Shown here piece by piece: positions 19,507 through 27,739 of a DNA stretch of 64,000 nt. Made by a program: the position numbers and the translations under genes. The notes under the pieces were generated by a model, which saw nothing but the letters and a program-made list of their open reading frames with translations, did not search any database and was not told the DNA's origin. The stretch is from RYN-133 sp963708645. Its GTDB lineage: Bacteria; Actinomycetota; Actinomycetes; Mycobacteriales; Jatrophihabitantaceae. Within the stretch, counting starts at the first letter, position 1; each line of letters starts with the position of its first letter. The stretch covers positions 186,001-250,000 of the forward strand of contig CAVPTA010000007.1 in assembly GCA_963708645.1 (NCBI GenBank), given 5' to 3'.

Positions 19507-20127
19507 TCACAGCGTTCGCTCACCTCGCGACGTGCGCAGCACGGTATGAAGCGTTGTGTCGTCTGCGCGATCGACAGACAGCTCGGCGCCGACGATGGCG
19601 AGTACGCGGTGCACTTCGGCCGGGTCGGGATGGGTCGCGCGGAAGTCGGTCAGTTGCGCTTGCGGCAGCTCACTCGACGATGGATGCGTGGTGTCGCCCC
19701 AGTCGATGAGGAACGGGATCAACCCATCAAGCCTCGGAGCGTCGGGTGAGGTGAGTCGCCATGCCAGCAGTTCACCGGACGGAGTGCGGCGCGACATCGC
19801 TATGACAGGTCCGGGGTCGTACCCGTTGCTCATCGCGTCGGCCACAGTGGCGTCGATGTCCGTCGTGCGGACCGCCCAGGTCGCGAGCCGTGGCTCTGCG
19901 TGCGAGTCGACGCCGAAGGGCCGCGCGCCGACGTGGTCGGGTTGTGCTGGATCGGGTCCGATGATCTCGAGGTAGGCCGTGCCGAGACCGACGAGGTAGT
20001 TGGCCGTACCGAGCCCGGCGTGACTGCCGCCTGGAACCGGGCGCAGGCCGGTCGTCTCCTCGAATTCGGCTACCGCGTGCGCGAGATCGGGGACTGCATA
20101 AACCAGATGGTCAAGCACGACGGTCAT
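19507..20127 (-). CDS. VOC/glyoxalase-like domain protein
   Basis: A 206-residue protein of the Glyoxalase_3 type: LDHLVYAVPDLAHAVAEFEETTGLRPVPGG, then NYLVGLGTAYLEIIGPD, followed by a second similar half (GELLAWRLTSP). Members bind a metal and small organic substrates; function unassigned. TACGGT lies 6 nt before the ATG (20134-20139), so expression is probably leaderless, and a palindrome overlaps the -35 region. Confidence 0.8.
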   Translation of the reverse strand: MTVVLDHLVYAVPDLAHAVAEFEETTGLRPVPGGSHAGLGTANYLVGLGTAYLEIIGPDPAQPDHVGARPFGVDSHAEPRLATWAVRTTDIDATVADAMSNGYDPGPVIAMSRRTPSGELLAWRLTSPDAPRLDGLIPFLIDWGDTTHPSSSELPQAQLTDFRATHPDPAEVHRVLAIVGAELSVDRADDTTLHTVLRTSRGERTL

Positions 20128-20133
20128 GCCTCG

Positions 20134-20163
20134 ACCGTATGCGGCAGGGCTGAGTCATGACTC
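20134..20163 (-). promoter_or_regulatory. Promoter and palindromic site of VOC gene
   Basis: On the minus strand the -10 TACGGT (20134-20139) is followed by 6 nt and the ATG. Twelve bp upstream of the -10 is the perfect 12-bp palindrome GAGTCATGACTC (20152-20163). It overlaps the -35 region and the 3' end of the DUF222 gene. Confidence 0.5.
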
Positions 20164-21600
20164 GCGATGCCACCACGGATCCCAGCCACTGTCCAGCGCC
20201 GCGCTGGAACGAGAGACGAAAGAACAAAGAGCGCGGCGACGGAGAGTACCGCGAGGGTCGAGTATCGCGTTGTTCGGTCCGGTCGGGACGAAGTCCCGAA
20301 GCGGGGAGTCCTCGCTGGTAGGTGCGGTTGGCGCTGGAGGGCATGCTTCAGCGCCGGTCAGACTCGGGTCAGTTGGGGTGAGTCGTGGATGCGGTTGCGG
20401 CGTGGTCGTTGTTTCGGGATCGACCCAGGCGGGCGGGACCCAGTGGGGTAGGTCGTCGAGCATGATCGAAGACCAGCCCATCTGTTCGAACAGGGCGTGG
20501 TTGGCGGTGCAGACAAGGGTGCCGTCGTCGACGCAGGTGCTTCGGGTGATCGCGTAGTCGGTGACGTGATGTGCCTGGGTCCATGACAAGGGCGCATCAC
20601 AGCCGGGATAGCTGCAGCCTTTGTCTCGGGCGAACATGGCGAGGCGTTGTTGTTCGGTGAACAACCGTTGCTGATCCGAATACGCCGTGATCGCCTTCGT
20701 CTTCGACAGCAGGACCAGGATCGCTTTGGCTTTCGGGTCCAGCCACCGGTCGGCGACCGCGACCGGGATCGTGTAGCCGTGGGCGGTCTGGGCGATGCCG
20801 GTGCCGTTCGCGTACTCGTCGACGGTGGCGGTGAGGACCAGGGTGGTGGCGCAGCCGTTGGCGGTGGGCAGGTCGCCTGAGGCGTAGAGCAGTTTGAGGC
20901 CGTCGAGCAGCGCGTCGTGGCGGCGTTGGCCGGGGGTGCGCGGGTCGCGTTCGCCGTCCGGGCCGGTGTGCGGCTTGCCGAGCGTGTCGAGCAGGGTCTC
21001 GAGGTATTCGGCGGCCTCGCAGGTCAGCTCGCCGGCGATCGAGGCCGAGCCCGTCCGCGCGCCGGCGCAGGGTCAGGGTGCGGCGCCGATGCGCGGTTTC
21101 GATGTCACGCAACGCGCCGTCCTGATCGACGCGGGCGTAGAGGCCGGTGGCGAAGCGGGCCAGCAGGTCCGGGTCGTGCTCGGCAGCGAACTCGAGCAGC
21201 GCGGTCTCGATACAGCGGCGCCGACTGGTCGGCGAGCAGGTCGTCGATCTTGTCCGTCATCTTCACGACCGTGGCCGCGTGCCGGACCGAGATCGACCCG
21301 TCGGCCAACGCGGCCGCGGTCTGCGGGTGTTGCGGTTCGACCAGCTCACCGGTGATCAGCGTGCGCCGCGGCGTGACCGCCAGCGCCAGCCGCACCCGCC
21401 CAGCCGCATCATTGGCGCCGATCCTCAACGCGTCGCCGCAGCAACACCACCGTCGACTTCGCACCGAGATCATGAGCCAGCCGCTCGGTCTCGACCTGGG
21501 CGATCAGGCTCAGCTGTTCGACCTCGATCGCCTGCTTCCGAGCCTCCAGTTCGCGCAGCCGATCCAGCACCGCGGTGCCGGTCAACTGCGAGCTGCTCAC
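20155..21600 (-). pseudogene. DUF222/HNH endonuclease (13E12 repeat) gene, frameshifted
   Basis: A DUF222 domain plus C-terminal HNH nuclease, the actinobacterial '13E12 repeat' family often found in many copies. The pieces lie in different frames. The N-terminus (GTG 21600, VSSSQLTGTAVLDRLRELEA) breaks near 21430. The part containing RVRLALAVTPRRTLITGELV breaks near 21222. The part ETALLEFAAEHDPDLLARF breaks near 21043. The last part from ASIAGELTCEAAEYLETL runs through the HNH motif CSYPGCDAPLSWTQAHHV. Three single-base changes would restore one ~480-residue protein. The promoter TATTAT 7 nt before GTG is intact. It could be a recent pseudogene or a sequencing artefact. Confidence 0.85.
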
Positions 21601-21729
21601 GTGTTCGATAATACCCCTTCCGAGGAAGGAATGGTAGACCTGTGGACGGAGAATCCGCATAAATATATGAGGATCGGGTTCCTCGAACCGCCTGGAAACG
21701 TTCCGCTCTCGATGGGGCATGCTGTTGCC

Positions 21730-22176
21730 GTGAGTCGCCCTGGTGCCCGCATCGATATTCGTGCGCTGCTGTGGTCCCGCGTGTACGCAGTGGCGATTGT
21801 CTGCGTATTGATCAGTACGATCGCGTGCGTTCCCGTGCTGCACACGACGGTCGAGGCGATCGTCGTCTCGAGCTTGCTCGTCTGCTTCGGCGTCGTGGTT
21901 GCTTATCGCACTCTGCGCCTGCGTGTGACGTCTGCGGCCGGCGGCAGCCTCCATGTGAGCAACGGCTTTCGATCACGCCTTATTTTGCGAGCCGACATCG
22001 AGGAGTTCCGGATCGACGCGACCGGCGGAGCCAGGGTGGGCAATCTCGTCGTCCAAGTGCTGCTGCGCGACCAAACGACCTACAGCCTGGCGGTCACCGC
22101 GTCGCCGGCGTTGTTCGGCGGCAGAAGAACCATACGGTGTCTTGAACAACTTGAAGACTGGCGAACGCAATACTGA
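21730..22176 (+). CDS. Small membrane protein with PH-like domain
   Basis: A 148-residue protein with two hydrophobic helices near the N-terminus (VYAVAIVCVLISTIACVPVL and AIVVSSLLVCFGVVVAY), followed by a strand-rich soluble part (RLRVTSAAGGSLHVSNGF onward). This plan is typical of actinobacterial PH-like membrane proteins. The GTG at 21730 is chosen because CATGCT lies exactly 6 nt upstream, the spacing seen at other leaderless genes here; an in-frame ATG at 21712 is possible. It lies 5 bp before the LLM oxidoreductase gene. Function unknown. Confidence 0.65.
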   Translation: MSRPGARIDIRALLWSRVYAVAIVCVLISTIACVPVLHTTVEAIVVSSLLVCFGVVVAYRTLRLRVTSAAGGSLHVSNGFRSRLILRADIEEFRIDATGGARVGNLVVQVLLRDQTTYSLAVTASPALFGGRRTIRCLEQLEDWRTQY

Positions 22177-22181
22177 CCACC

Positions 22182-23123
22182 ATGCGTCCGTTCCACTTCC
22201 TCGCCGACATCCACGAGATCGTCAGCGGCGACGAGCTCGCCGAGCGCGCGAAGCTCGCAGAGGACCTGGGCTATCACGCCCTGGTGATCCCCGATCACCT
22301 GCTCGGTCAGCTTTCGCCGGTCGTCGCGTTGGCGACAGCTGCAGCGGTGACCTCGACGTTGCGGCTGTCGGCATTCGTGCTCAACAACGATCTGCGGCAC
22401 CCAGCAGTGCTCGCTCAGGATCTCGCGAGCATCGACGTGCTGTCGGGCGGACGAGTCGACGTTGCGATCGGTGCCGGCTGGAACAAGCCGGAGTACGACG
22501 CAATCGGTTTGAGCTTCGATCCGACGCCGGTGCGTCAGGCGCGCCTCGAGGAATCGATCACCGTCCTCAAGGGAATGTTCGCTGCCGAGCCGTTCAGCTT
22601 CGCCGGCGAGCACTACACGATCACCGACTACACCGGCGAGCCCACGCCTGTGCAGCGTCCGCACCCGCCCTTCTTCATCGGCGGCGGCGGGCGCCGGACG
22701 TTGACGCTCGCGGGACGTGAGGCGGACATCGTCGGTCTTGCACCCCGCATCAGCAAGGACGCCAAGCTCGACGCACACTCGATCACCTGGGACGCGACCA
22801 GGGAGAAGATCGATTGGGTCCGCGAGGCGGCCGGCGATCGCTTCGACTCGCTGGAGTTCAACATGTATCCCTCGGCGTGGGCGCCGACGATAACCGACGA
22901 TGTTCGCGGCGAGCTCGGTCGAGTCATCGATTCGATCCGCGAACGGACGGGCGTCGAGCTGACGTACGACGAAGCCGCCGACTCCCCGCACCTGTTCGTC
23001 GGGAGCGTCGACGGCCTCGTCGAAAAGTTCCTGCGTCTGCGCGAGGAACTTGGTATCACTTCAATTCTGTTGGGCGAACTCGGCGAGCTCGCCCCTGTGT
23101 TGGAGCGCCTCGCAGGCCAGTAA
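22182..23123 (+). CDS. LLM-class F420-dependent oxidoreductase
   Basis: A 313-residue TIM-barrel flavin/F420 enzyme of the luciferase-like monooxygenase superfamily. It has the motif DVLSGGRVDVAIGAGWNKPEY, PPFFIGGGGRRTLTLAGREADIVGL and a conserved C-terminus. Actinobacterial members of this subgroup use coenzyme F420. It follows the small membrane protein after 5 bp. Substrate unknown. Confidence 0.88.
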   Translation: MRPFHFLADIHEIVSGDELAERAKLAEDLGYHALVIPDHLLGQLSPVVALATAAAVTSTLRLSAFVLNNDLRHPAVLAQDLASIDVLSGGRVDVAIGAGWNKPEYDAIGLSFDPTPVRQARLEESITVLKGMFAAEPFSFAGEHYTITDYTGEPTPVQRPHPPFFIGGGGRRTLTLAGREADIVGLAPRISKDAKLDAHSITWDATREKIDWVREAAGDRFDSLEFNMYPSAWAPTITDDVRGELGRVIDSIRERTGVELTYDEAADSPHLFVGSVDGLVEKFLRLREELGITSILLGELGELAPVLERLAGQ

Positions 23124-23131
23124 CCCAGTGG

Positions 23132-23764
23132 TCAGGGCGTCGGCGTGCCGTAGACGCGCTGGGCGTGCTTGGCGTATGCACGGCGTCCCATCGACAGGAC
23201 GGCTTTGCGCATCGGTCCGGGTACGGCACCGAGCATCTCGCGCATGACCTCGGAGTCGCCGTCGTAGGCGAGCATCCCCAGCATGCGCGGGGCGTCCTTG
23301 AACGGCGTGCTGCGCTGGGCGGCCTTGCCGATCTTCGCCCACTCCTTCTGGGTGATGCACGCTTCGACGAGAGGCATCACGTGCTGCTCCTCGGCATCGA
23401 GGTGCTCGATCAACGCGGTGTACAGCCGCGTGTAGACCGCGGCGAGGTGAGCAGCGCGTGCGGAGTCGGCGTCCTTGCGCCAGGCCGCCCGCTCGACGAC
23501 GGTGTGCTCGAGCAACTCGGCTACGACGTGGTGCTGCGATTCCATCAGTTCGACGATCGGAGCGATCTCGGTGGGTACGCGCTCGAGCAGCTTCGGCCAG
23601 AGCATCTCGTCCTCGATCGTGTGATGGTGGTGCAGGAATCGGTCGACGAGGTCGAGGTGTGTCGCAACGAGGTTTGCGTGCAGCCGGTCACCGTGCTCGA
23701 CCGAGCGCAGCAGGTCGGGCGCGAGGCGCAATTCGCGACGAAAGGCCGAGTGAATCGTCTTCAT
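23132..23764 (-). CDS. Hemerythrin domain protein
   Basis: A 210-residue hemerythrin-like protein. The metal-binding pattern is visible: HHHHTIEDEMLWP (residues 45-57), ESQHHV (76-80) and HLDAEEQHVMPL (121-132). Members bind a di-iron centre and sense or carry O2 or NO. The true start is probably ATG 23824, which has AGGAGA 8 nt upstream and encodes MTTTTLTRPDT. It is out of frame with this reading frame by one base near 23790 (ACACGTAAGACC), so a frameshift or sequencing indel is likely. As the sequence stands, translation could only begin at 23764, which has no ribosome site. Confidence 0.82.
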   Translation of the reverse strand: MKTIHSAFRRELRLAPDLLRSVEHGDRLHANLVATHLDLVDRFLHHHHTIEDEMLWPKLLERVPTEIAPIVELMESQHHVVAELLEHTVVERAAWRKDADSARAAHLAAVYTRLYTALIEHLDAEEQHVMPLVEACITQKEWAKIGKAAQRSTPFKDAPRMLGMLAYDGDSEVMREMLGAVPGPMRKAVLSMGRRAYAKHAQRVYGTPTP

Positions 23765-23855
23765 CTCGGCGCCCGCACCGACGGCGGTCTTACGTGTCGG
23801 GCCGAGTGAGGGTGGTCGTGGTCATTACGGCTATCTCCTACTGATCGGTATGGGG

Positions 23856-23867
23856 TATTGCGCAATA
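23856..23867. promoter_or_regulatory. Palindromic operator TATTGCGCAATA
   Basis: A perfect 12-bp palindrome 32 bp upstream of the probable hemerythrin start (ATG 23824), in a locally AT-richer stretch. Its position between or over promoter elements suggests a dimeric repressor or sensor; the regulator is unknown. Confidence 0.45.
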
Positions 23868-23978
23868 GAGAGCGTTGATCCGGGCGCGTGATACATGCTT
23901 CGCGCGCCGCGCTCCCGCCACACGCCTGCTAGCAGGACGATGCGACGGGGTGGCTACTACGCCTCGACCCCACATCGA

Positions 23979-24905
23979 TCAGTTGCTGCGATCACCCAGT
24001 ACGCGCATGGCCCGCAGCGTGTTCCAGCGACTCGGCTTCCCGTCGCCGTCTTCCATGACGAAATGCACCGCGCCGCGATAGGTGTTCTCGAGCAGCCACG
24101 TGCCGTCCGGTTGCTGCTTCGACCGCACCAGTTCGACGGCTTCGCGCAGTTGGTCATGCGGTTCGCCCGCGGCACGGAAGTAGTCGAGCGCACGCAACAC
24201 GTCGTAGTGCCACTGCGTCGGGAACGAGAACTTCAGATAGTCGGGGTCGACCATCTCCCCGGTGCTCAGCCGCCGCATCAACGAGCGATCGAGCAGGTAT
24301 TGATCACCGCGTCGTCGCGCGTCGGACACCGACTGCGATCCGCCCGCGCGCTCGTACTCGAGCAAGCCCTCAAGCACGCAGATCGTTGTGTCGAACGACG
24401 ACCGCACCGAGCCGTTCTCGACCTCGCAGTTCCACCCGCCGTCTTCGAGCTGCTCGCCGAGCAATCGTGCGACGACTGCGTCCACGTCGACGCCGAAGTA
24501 CGCGCCGAGCGCGACCGTGCGCCCGTTGATGCACGGCTCGACCTCACCGTCGAAGAACGCCGATCCGTCGTACTCCCACTTGCAGTTCTCACGGACGAGC
24601 GCGACCTTCTCGCGGACGATCTCGGCGTTCGGGTCGACACCGAAGTCGCGTAGCAGGCCGAGCGACGGCAGGGTGGACGTCCACGGTTGGCCCTGCGAGA
24701 AATCGCCACGGAAGTCGGCAGGGAAGCACGCGCCGCCGGCCCAGCCGTCGTCAGCGCACAGCGCGAGCAAGCGCGCACCCCAGCCCTCACTCGCCACGCG
24801 GGCACGCTCGGCCGCGACGTCATTAGCGCTGGCATCGGTGAGGTCGCGCAGCGCTTGCCACCGCACTGCGGGATCAGAATCGAGCAGCCATTCCGTGACG
24901 GTCAT
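23979..24905 (-). CDS. Prenyltransferase/squalene-cyclase-like protein
   Basis: A 308-residue alpha-toroid protein with repeats such as LGEQLEDGGWNCE and QQPDGTW that resemble the QW motifs of squalene cyclases. It is half the length of a true triterpene cyclase and lacks a clear DxDD acid motif. An enzymatic role in terpene cyclisation is therefore uncertain. The start at 24905 (MTVTEWLLDSDPAVRWQAL) fits related hypothetical proteins. It lies 13 bp downstream of the VOC gene, so the two are probably one operon. Confidence 0.75.
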   Translation of the reverse strand: MTVTEWLLDSDPAVRWQALRDLTDASANDVAAERARVASEGWGARLLALCADDGWAGGACFPADFRGDFSQGQPWTSTLPSLGLLRDFGVDPNAEIVREKVALVRENCKWEYDGSAFFDGEVEPCINGRTVALGAYFGVDVDAVVARLLGEQLEDGGWNCEVENGSVRSSFDTTICVLEGLLEYERAGGSQSVSDARRRGDQYLLDRSLMRRLSTGEMVDPDYLKFSFPTQWHYDVLRALDYFRAAGEPHDQLREAVELVRSKQQPDGTWLLENTYRGAVHFVMEDGDGKPSRWNTLRAMRVLGDRSN

Positions 24906-24918
24906 CGGCTGGATCCGG

Positions 24919-25278
24919 TCAGCCCACGCACAGACAGAACGGATGACCGGCCGGGTCGAGGAACACCCGGAACGTAGTGCCCGGCTGGTGATCGTGCTTG
25001 GTCGCTCCGAGCTCGAGCACCGCCGCCTCAGCGACGTCGAGATCGTCGACGTCGACATCGATGTGCATCTGCTGCGGGACGTCCTGGCCCGGCCACTGCG
25101 GCGCCCGGTACGAGTCGACCTTTTGGAACGCCAGCGAGTCGCCGTACTCGGCGCGAACGGCCGTCCAGTCGTCGTCGTTCTTCTCGATCGTCCAGCCCAG
25201 CAGGGCGCCGTAGAACGCGGCCATTGCCTTCGGGTCGGAGCAGTCGAGGACGGTTACGGGAAAGCGTGCGATTGCCAT
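24919..25278 (-). CDS. VOC family (glyoxalase/bleomycin resistance type) protein
   Basis: A 119-residue single VOC domain: FPVTVLDCSDPKAMAAFYGALLGW, MHIDVDVDDLDVAEAAVLELGA and the ending VFLDPAGHPFCLCVG are family hallmarks. The metal-binding His and Glu pattern is partial. ATG 25278 is supported by -10 TAGACT (25286-25291) 7 nt upstream. First gene of a two-gene unit with the cyclase-like gene. Confidence 0.85.
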   Translation of the reverse strand: MAIARFPVTVLDCSDPKAMAAFYGALLGWTIEKNDDDWTAVRAEYGDSLAFQKVDSYRAPQWPGQDVPQQMHIDVDVDDLDVAEAAVLELGATKHDHQPGTTFRVFLDPAGHPFCLCVG

Positions 25279-25285
25279 GATCGGC

Positions 25286-25291
25286 AGTCTA
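25286..25291 (-). promoter_or_regulatory. -10 box of VOC-cyclase operon (leaderless)
   Basis: TAGACT on the minus strand followed by 7 nt and the ATG at 25278. Confidence 0.55.
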
Positions 25292-25364
25292 GGAACGGTT
25301 GCGGACAAAGGGCGTCCGCAATGACCGCGGCTACAGTCCGGTCAACCGCATTCGCGATCATCGT

Positions 25365-26552
25365 GTGGTGGACGTCGATGGCGCGATCGCGCCGGACCGG
25401 GTCAGCACCGGCCACCGCGCGCCGCTCGTGCTGCTCGCGGCCTGCGTGTTCTTTGCGATCTCGACCGAGATGCTGCCTGTCGGGTTGCTCCCCGAAATCG
25501 GCCGCGGCCTTGACGTTTCGTCGTCGGCGGCCGGCGTCCTCGTCTCGGTGTACGCCGTCCTGGTCGCCGTCTTGTCGGTCCCGATCGCGGCGCTCGCGGA
25601 GCGCTGGCCGCGCCGCACGGTGCTCGGCGTGCTGCTGGGCGCGTACACGGTGAGCAACATCGTCTTCGCCGTCGCGCCCGACTACGCCGTGGCGGTAGTG
25701 GCGCGGACGATCGGCGGCGTGGCGCACGCCGGCTTCTTCGCGGTGTCGGTGGCAGCGGCGGTGTCGTTGGTCGACGCCACGCGGTCGGGACGTGCGATCG
25801 CCGTTGTGATGGTGGGCAATGCGCTCGCACTGGTCTTCGGCGTCCCGGTCGGGACGCTGCTGGGAACTGCGCTCGGCTGGCGCTGGGCGTTCGCCGTCCT
25901 CGCCGTGGCGTTGGGCGTGCTCGCGGTTGCGGTCGTACGACTCTTGCCCGACCAGGCACCGGCTCGGGCCACTTCGCGGACGTCGGTTCTCGTGGGCATC
26001 CGCCGCCCTGCAGTCGTGATCATGGCAAGCGTGATCACACTGCTCGCGCTCGGTCACTTCACCCTCTACACCTACGTGAGCCCACTGCTGCTCCACGACG
26101 GTGTCGCACGCGGCGACATCGGAACCGTCCTGTTCGGATACGGCATCGGCGGCCTGATCGGTCTCGCGGCGGCCGGCACGATCGTCGCGCGTCGCCCGTA
26201 CGAGGCGCTTGCCGTCGACATCGTGTTGACGGCTGTGAGCCTCGTCCTCGCCGCTGTGATCACCTCGACGATCGGGATCATCGCGGTGGTCGCACTGTGG
26301 GGAGTCGCGTTCGGCGCCTTCCCGACCCTGACGCAGACCGTCATGCTGCATTCGGCGGGTGATGCCACCGACGCCGCCACGTCCCTCGTCAACGCGACCA
26401 CCAACATCGGCATCGCGGGCGGCGCCTTGCTCGGTTCACGGCTGCTCGGGGTGATCAACGCGCCCGAACTCGGCTGGGTCGGCGCCGCACTCGTCGCGGC
26501 ATCATTGCTGCTTTATGCGCCCAGACTGCGTCAACGGCCCCGGGCGACGTAA
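25365..26552 (+). CDS. MFS transporter (AraJ/sugar-efflux type)
   Basis: A ~395-residue 12-helix major facilitator permease of the DHA1 arabinose-efflux group: LVLLAACVFFAISTEMLPVGLLPEI, the motif LAERWPRRTVLGVLLGAY, and GNALALVFGVPVGTLLG. Probable drug or sugar efflux. The start is uncertain: GTG 25365 or GTG 25368 are the simplest choices, and an in-frame TTG at 25299 is also possible. No ribosome site is obvious. It is divergent from the VOC gene. Confidence 0.85.
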   Translation: MVDVDGAIAPDRVSTGHRAPLVLLAACVFFAISTEMLPVGLLPEIGRGLDVSSSAAGVLVSVYAVLVAVLSVPIAALAERWPRRTVLGVLLGAYTVSNIVFAVAPDYAVAVVARTIGGVAHAGFFAVSVAAAVSLVDATRSGRAIAVVMVGNALALVFGVPVGTLLGTALGWRWAFAVLAVALGVLAVAVVRLLPDQAPARATSRTSVLVGIRRPAVVIMASVITLLALGHFTLYTYVSPLLLHDGVARGDIGTVLFGYGIGGLIGLAAAGTIVARRPYEALAVDIVLTAVSLVLAAVITSTIGIIAVVALWGVAFGAFPTLTQTVMLHSAGDATDAATSLVNATTNIGIAGGALLGSRLLGVINAPELGWVGAALVAASLLLYAPRLRQRPRAT

Positions 26553-26589
26553 GGTCGAACCAAGATCGGGTCGGCCGAGGAGGCAACCG

Positions 26590-26763
26590 ATGACGTACGT
26601 GGTGCTGATCGTGCTCGTCATCGCGTTGGGCAGCGCCTTGGTGTGGGGCGCCCGCAAGTCTCGTGACGCTGACGAGGACATCAAATACATGAACGAGGGT
26701 CGCGGGCCCGGACGCGGAATTCTCGGCGTCTTCGGCAAAGGCAGCAACGACCGCCGGTCGTGA
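26590..26763 (+). CDS. Small single-pass membrane protein
   Basis: A 57-residue protein with one N-terminal helix (VVLIVLVIALGSALVWGA) and a charged tail rich in Gly/Arg/Asp. It has a good ribosome site (GAGG) 6-8 nt before ATG 26590. The stop overlaps the GTG of the next gene (GTGA), so the two are coupled. Function unknown. Confidence 0.7.
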   Translation: MTYVVLIVLVIALGSALVWGARKSRDADEDIKYMNEGRGPGRGILGVFGKGSNDRRS

Positions 26764-27089
26764 CCACACTCAGCAGCCCGATCTACGATCCGCGCATGGC
26801 GACGCCGGGCGACCTCGTGGCTGCGCGTAGGTGGACCGAACAGTGCCGGGTCCGTGAGCACGAGCTGTGCCAGCACGTCGGGTCGGCCAGCACTTTCGGT
26901 CTGCTCGGCCACAGATGGTTCGTGACCCTCTGCCCGTGTGCCTGCCATTGGGGATGCCCGGCCGATTCGGTGGAACTGTCCGAATCGCAACGTGCCTGTA
27001 CTTGCACCTCGAACGGTCCCGAGCGGACGAGGAACTTCGAGACGGCGCTGCGGGACAGGGCGAGGTGGCACTCCTTCCGGCGTCGGTGA
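26760..27089 (+). CDS. Cys-rich hypothetical protein
   Basis: A 109-residue protein with eight cysteines: Cys29, Cys37, then the dense cluster CPCACHWGC (58-66) and CTC (80-82). The spacing suggests a structural zinc or iron-sulphur site, but no known family is evident. It starts with a GTG that overlaps the stop of the membrane peptide gene by 4 bp. The pairing of a small membrane protein with a cytoplasmic Cys-rich protein is the only functional clue. Confidence 0.65.
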   Translation: MTTLSSPIYDPRMATPGDLVAARRWTEQCRVREHELCQHVGSASTFGLLGHRWFVTLCPCACHWGCPADSVELSESQRACTCTSNGPERTRNFETALRDRARWHSFRRR

Positions 27090-27287
27090 TTACGTGGTGT
27101 GGCCCTCGATGTAGCCCATGCCGTTGGTCTCCGGAGGCAATTCCTCTCGCGCCGGCCACGGCGCGGGGGCGTTCACCGACGCGCGGTCGCTGTGTCGCAT
27201 GACCGCACGGCGTAATCGGCTGTGGCACCACCAGCGAGTGGCAGCCGTCGAGAAGGGGTTGACCAGCGCGCGCATCCGACGCATCAC
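27090..27287 (-). CDS. Small basic hypothetical protein
   Basis: A 65-residue Arg-rich protein ending in a non-repetitive tail (LPPETNGMGYIEGHTT). The GTG start at 27287 is preceded at 7 nt by TAATGT (27295-27300), a good leaderless -10, which raises confidence above that of a chance reading frame. It is convergent with the Cys-rich gene (1-bp gap). No family recognised. Confidence 0.55.
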   Translation of the reverse strand: MMRRMRALVNPFSTAATRWWCHSRLRRAVMRHSDRASVNAPAPWPAREELPPETNGMGYIEGHTT

Positions 27288-27349
27288 GGTGCCGACATTA
27301 GCCGCTCAGCGTCGATGAGGACTCGCTCATCCGGGCTGCGGCCGTCTCG

Positions 27350-27379
27350 TTGACGGTCCTGATCATCGAGGATCACGAT
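27350..27379 (+). promoter_or_regulatory. Promoter of small membrane protein gene (leaderless)
   Basis: -35 TTGACG (27350-27355), an 18-bp spacer and -10 CACGAT (27374-27379) are followed by 6 nt and ATG 27386. Confidence 0.55.
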
Positions 27380-27385
27380 GACACC

Positions 27386-27604
27386 ATGTTCTTCGTGGTC
27401 GTTGCGGTGATCGTTGTCCCGTTCTTGCTCATCGCATACTTCGTCGACCGCAAGGACCGCACGCACGGGCACCGGATTGCTGCTTCTCGCGACATCGGCC
27501 GAGCAGCGCGCGACGCTCGCTCGGACGCCTGTGCGGTCGACGCGGTCGGGCCGAGCGCGACCAACGGCGTGTCGTGGATGTCCCAACATCGGCGGCGTCG
27601 CTAG
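27386..27604 (+). CDS. Small single-pass membrane protein
   Basis: A 72-residue protein beginning with one hydrophobic helix (FFVVVAVIVVPFLLIAYFV) and continuing as a basic cytoplasmic tail (DRKDRTHGHRIAASRD). ATG 27386 is chosen from the promoter spacing; a GAGGA element lies further upstream. Function unknown. Confidence 0.55.
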   Translation: MFFVVVAVIVVPFLLIAYFVDRKDRTHGHRIAASRDIGRAARDARSDACAVDAVGPSATNGVSWMSQHRRRR

Positions 27605-27638
27605 CCGGATGGACGGTGCGATGCCGATCGCTGCGTGG

Positions 27639-27709
27639 AGCGGGCGACGAGAATCGAACTCGCGTAATCAGTTTGGAAGACTGAGGCTCTACCATTGAGC
27701 TACGCCCGC
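27639..27709 (-). tRNA. tRNA-Gly (UCC)
   Basis: A 71-nt cloverleaf on the minus strand. Acceptor GCGGGCG/CGCCCGC, anticodon stem TCAGT/ACTGA enclosing CTTCCAA (anticodon UCC), T-arm GAGTTCGATTCTC, discriminator U. No encoded CCA. Confidence 0.95.
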
Positions 27710-27739
27710 AGCGCCTTGCGATGAGTCACAATACCGGTC

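Noticed and set aside
20155..21600. DUF222/HNH gene as part of an active mobile element.
   Set aside because: No terminal repeats, target-site duplication, integrase or transposase lies nearby. The family is dispersed in actinobacteria without clear element boundaries.
27118..27318. Plus-strand small frame between the Cys-rich gene and the small membrane gene.
   Set aside because: The minus-strand frame 27090-27287 has a well-placed -10 box and a more protein-like C-terminus; the plus-strand one has neither.
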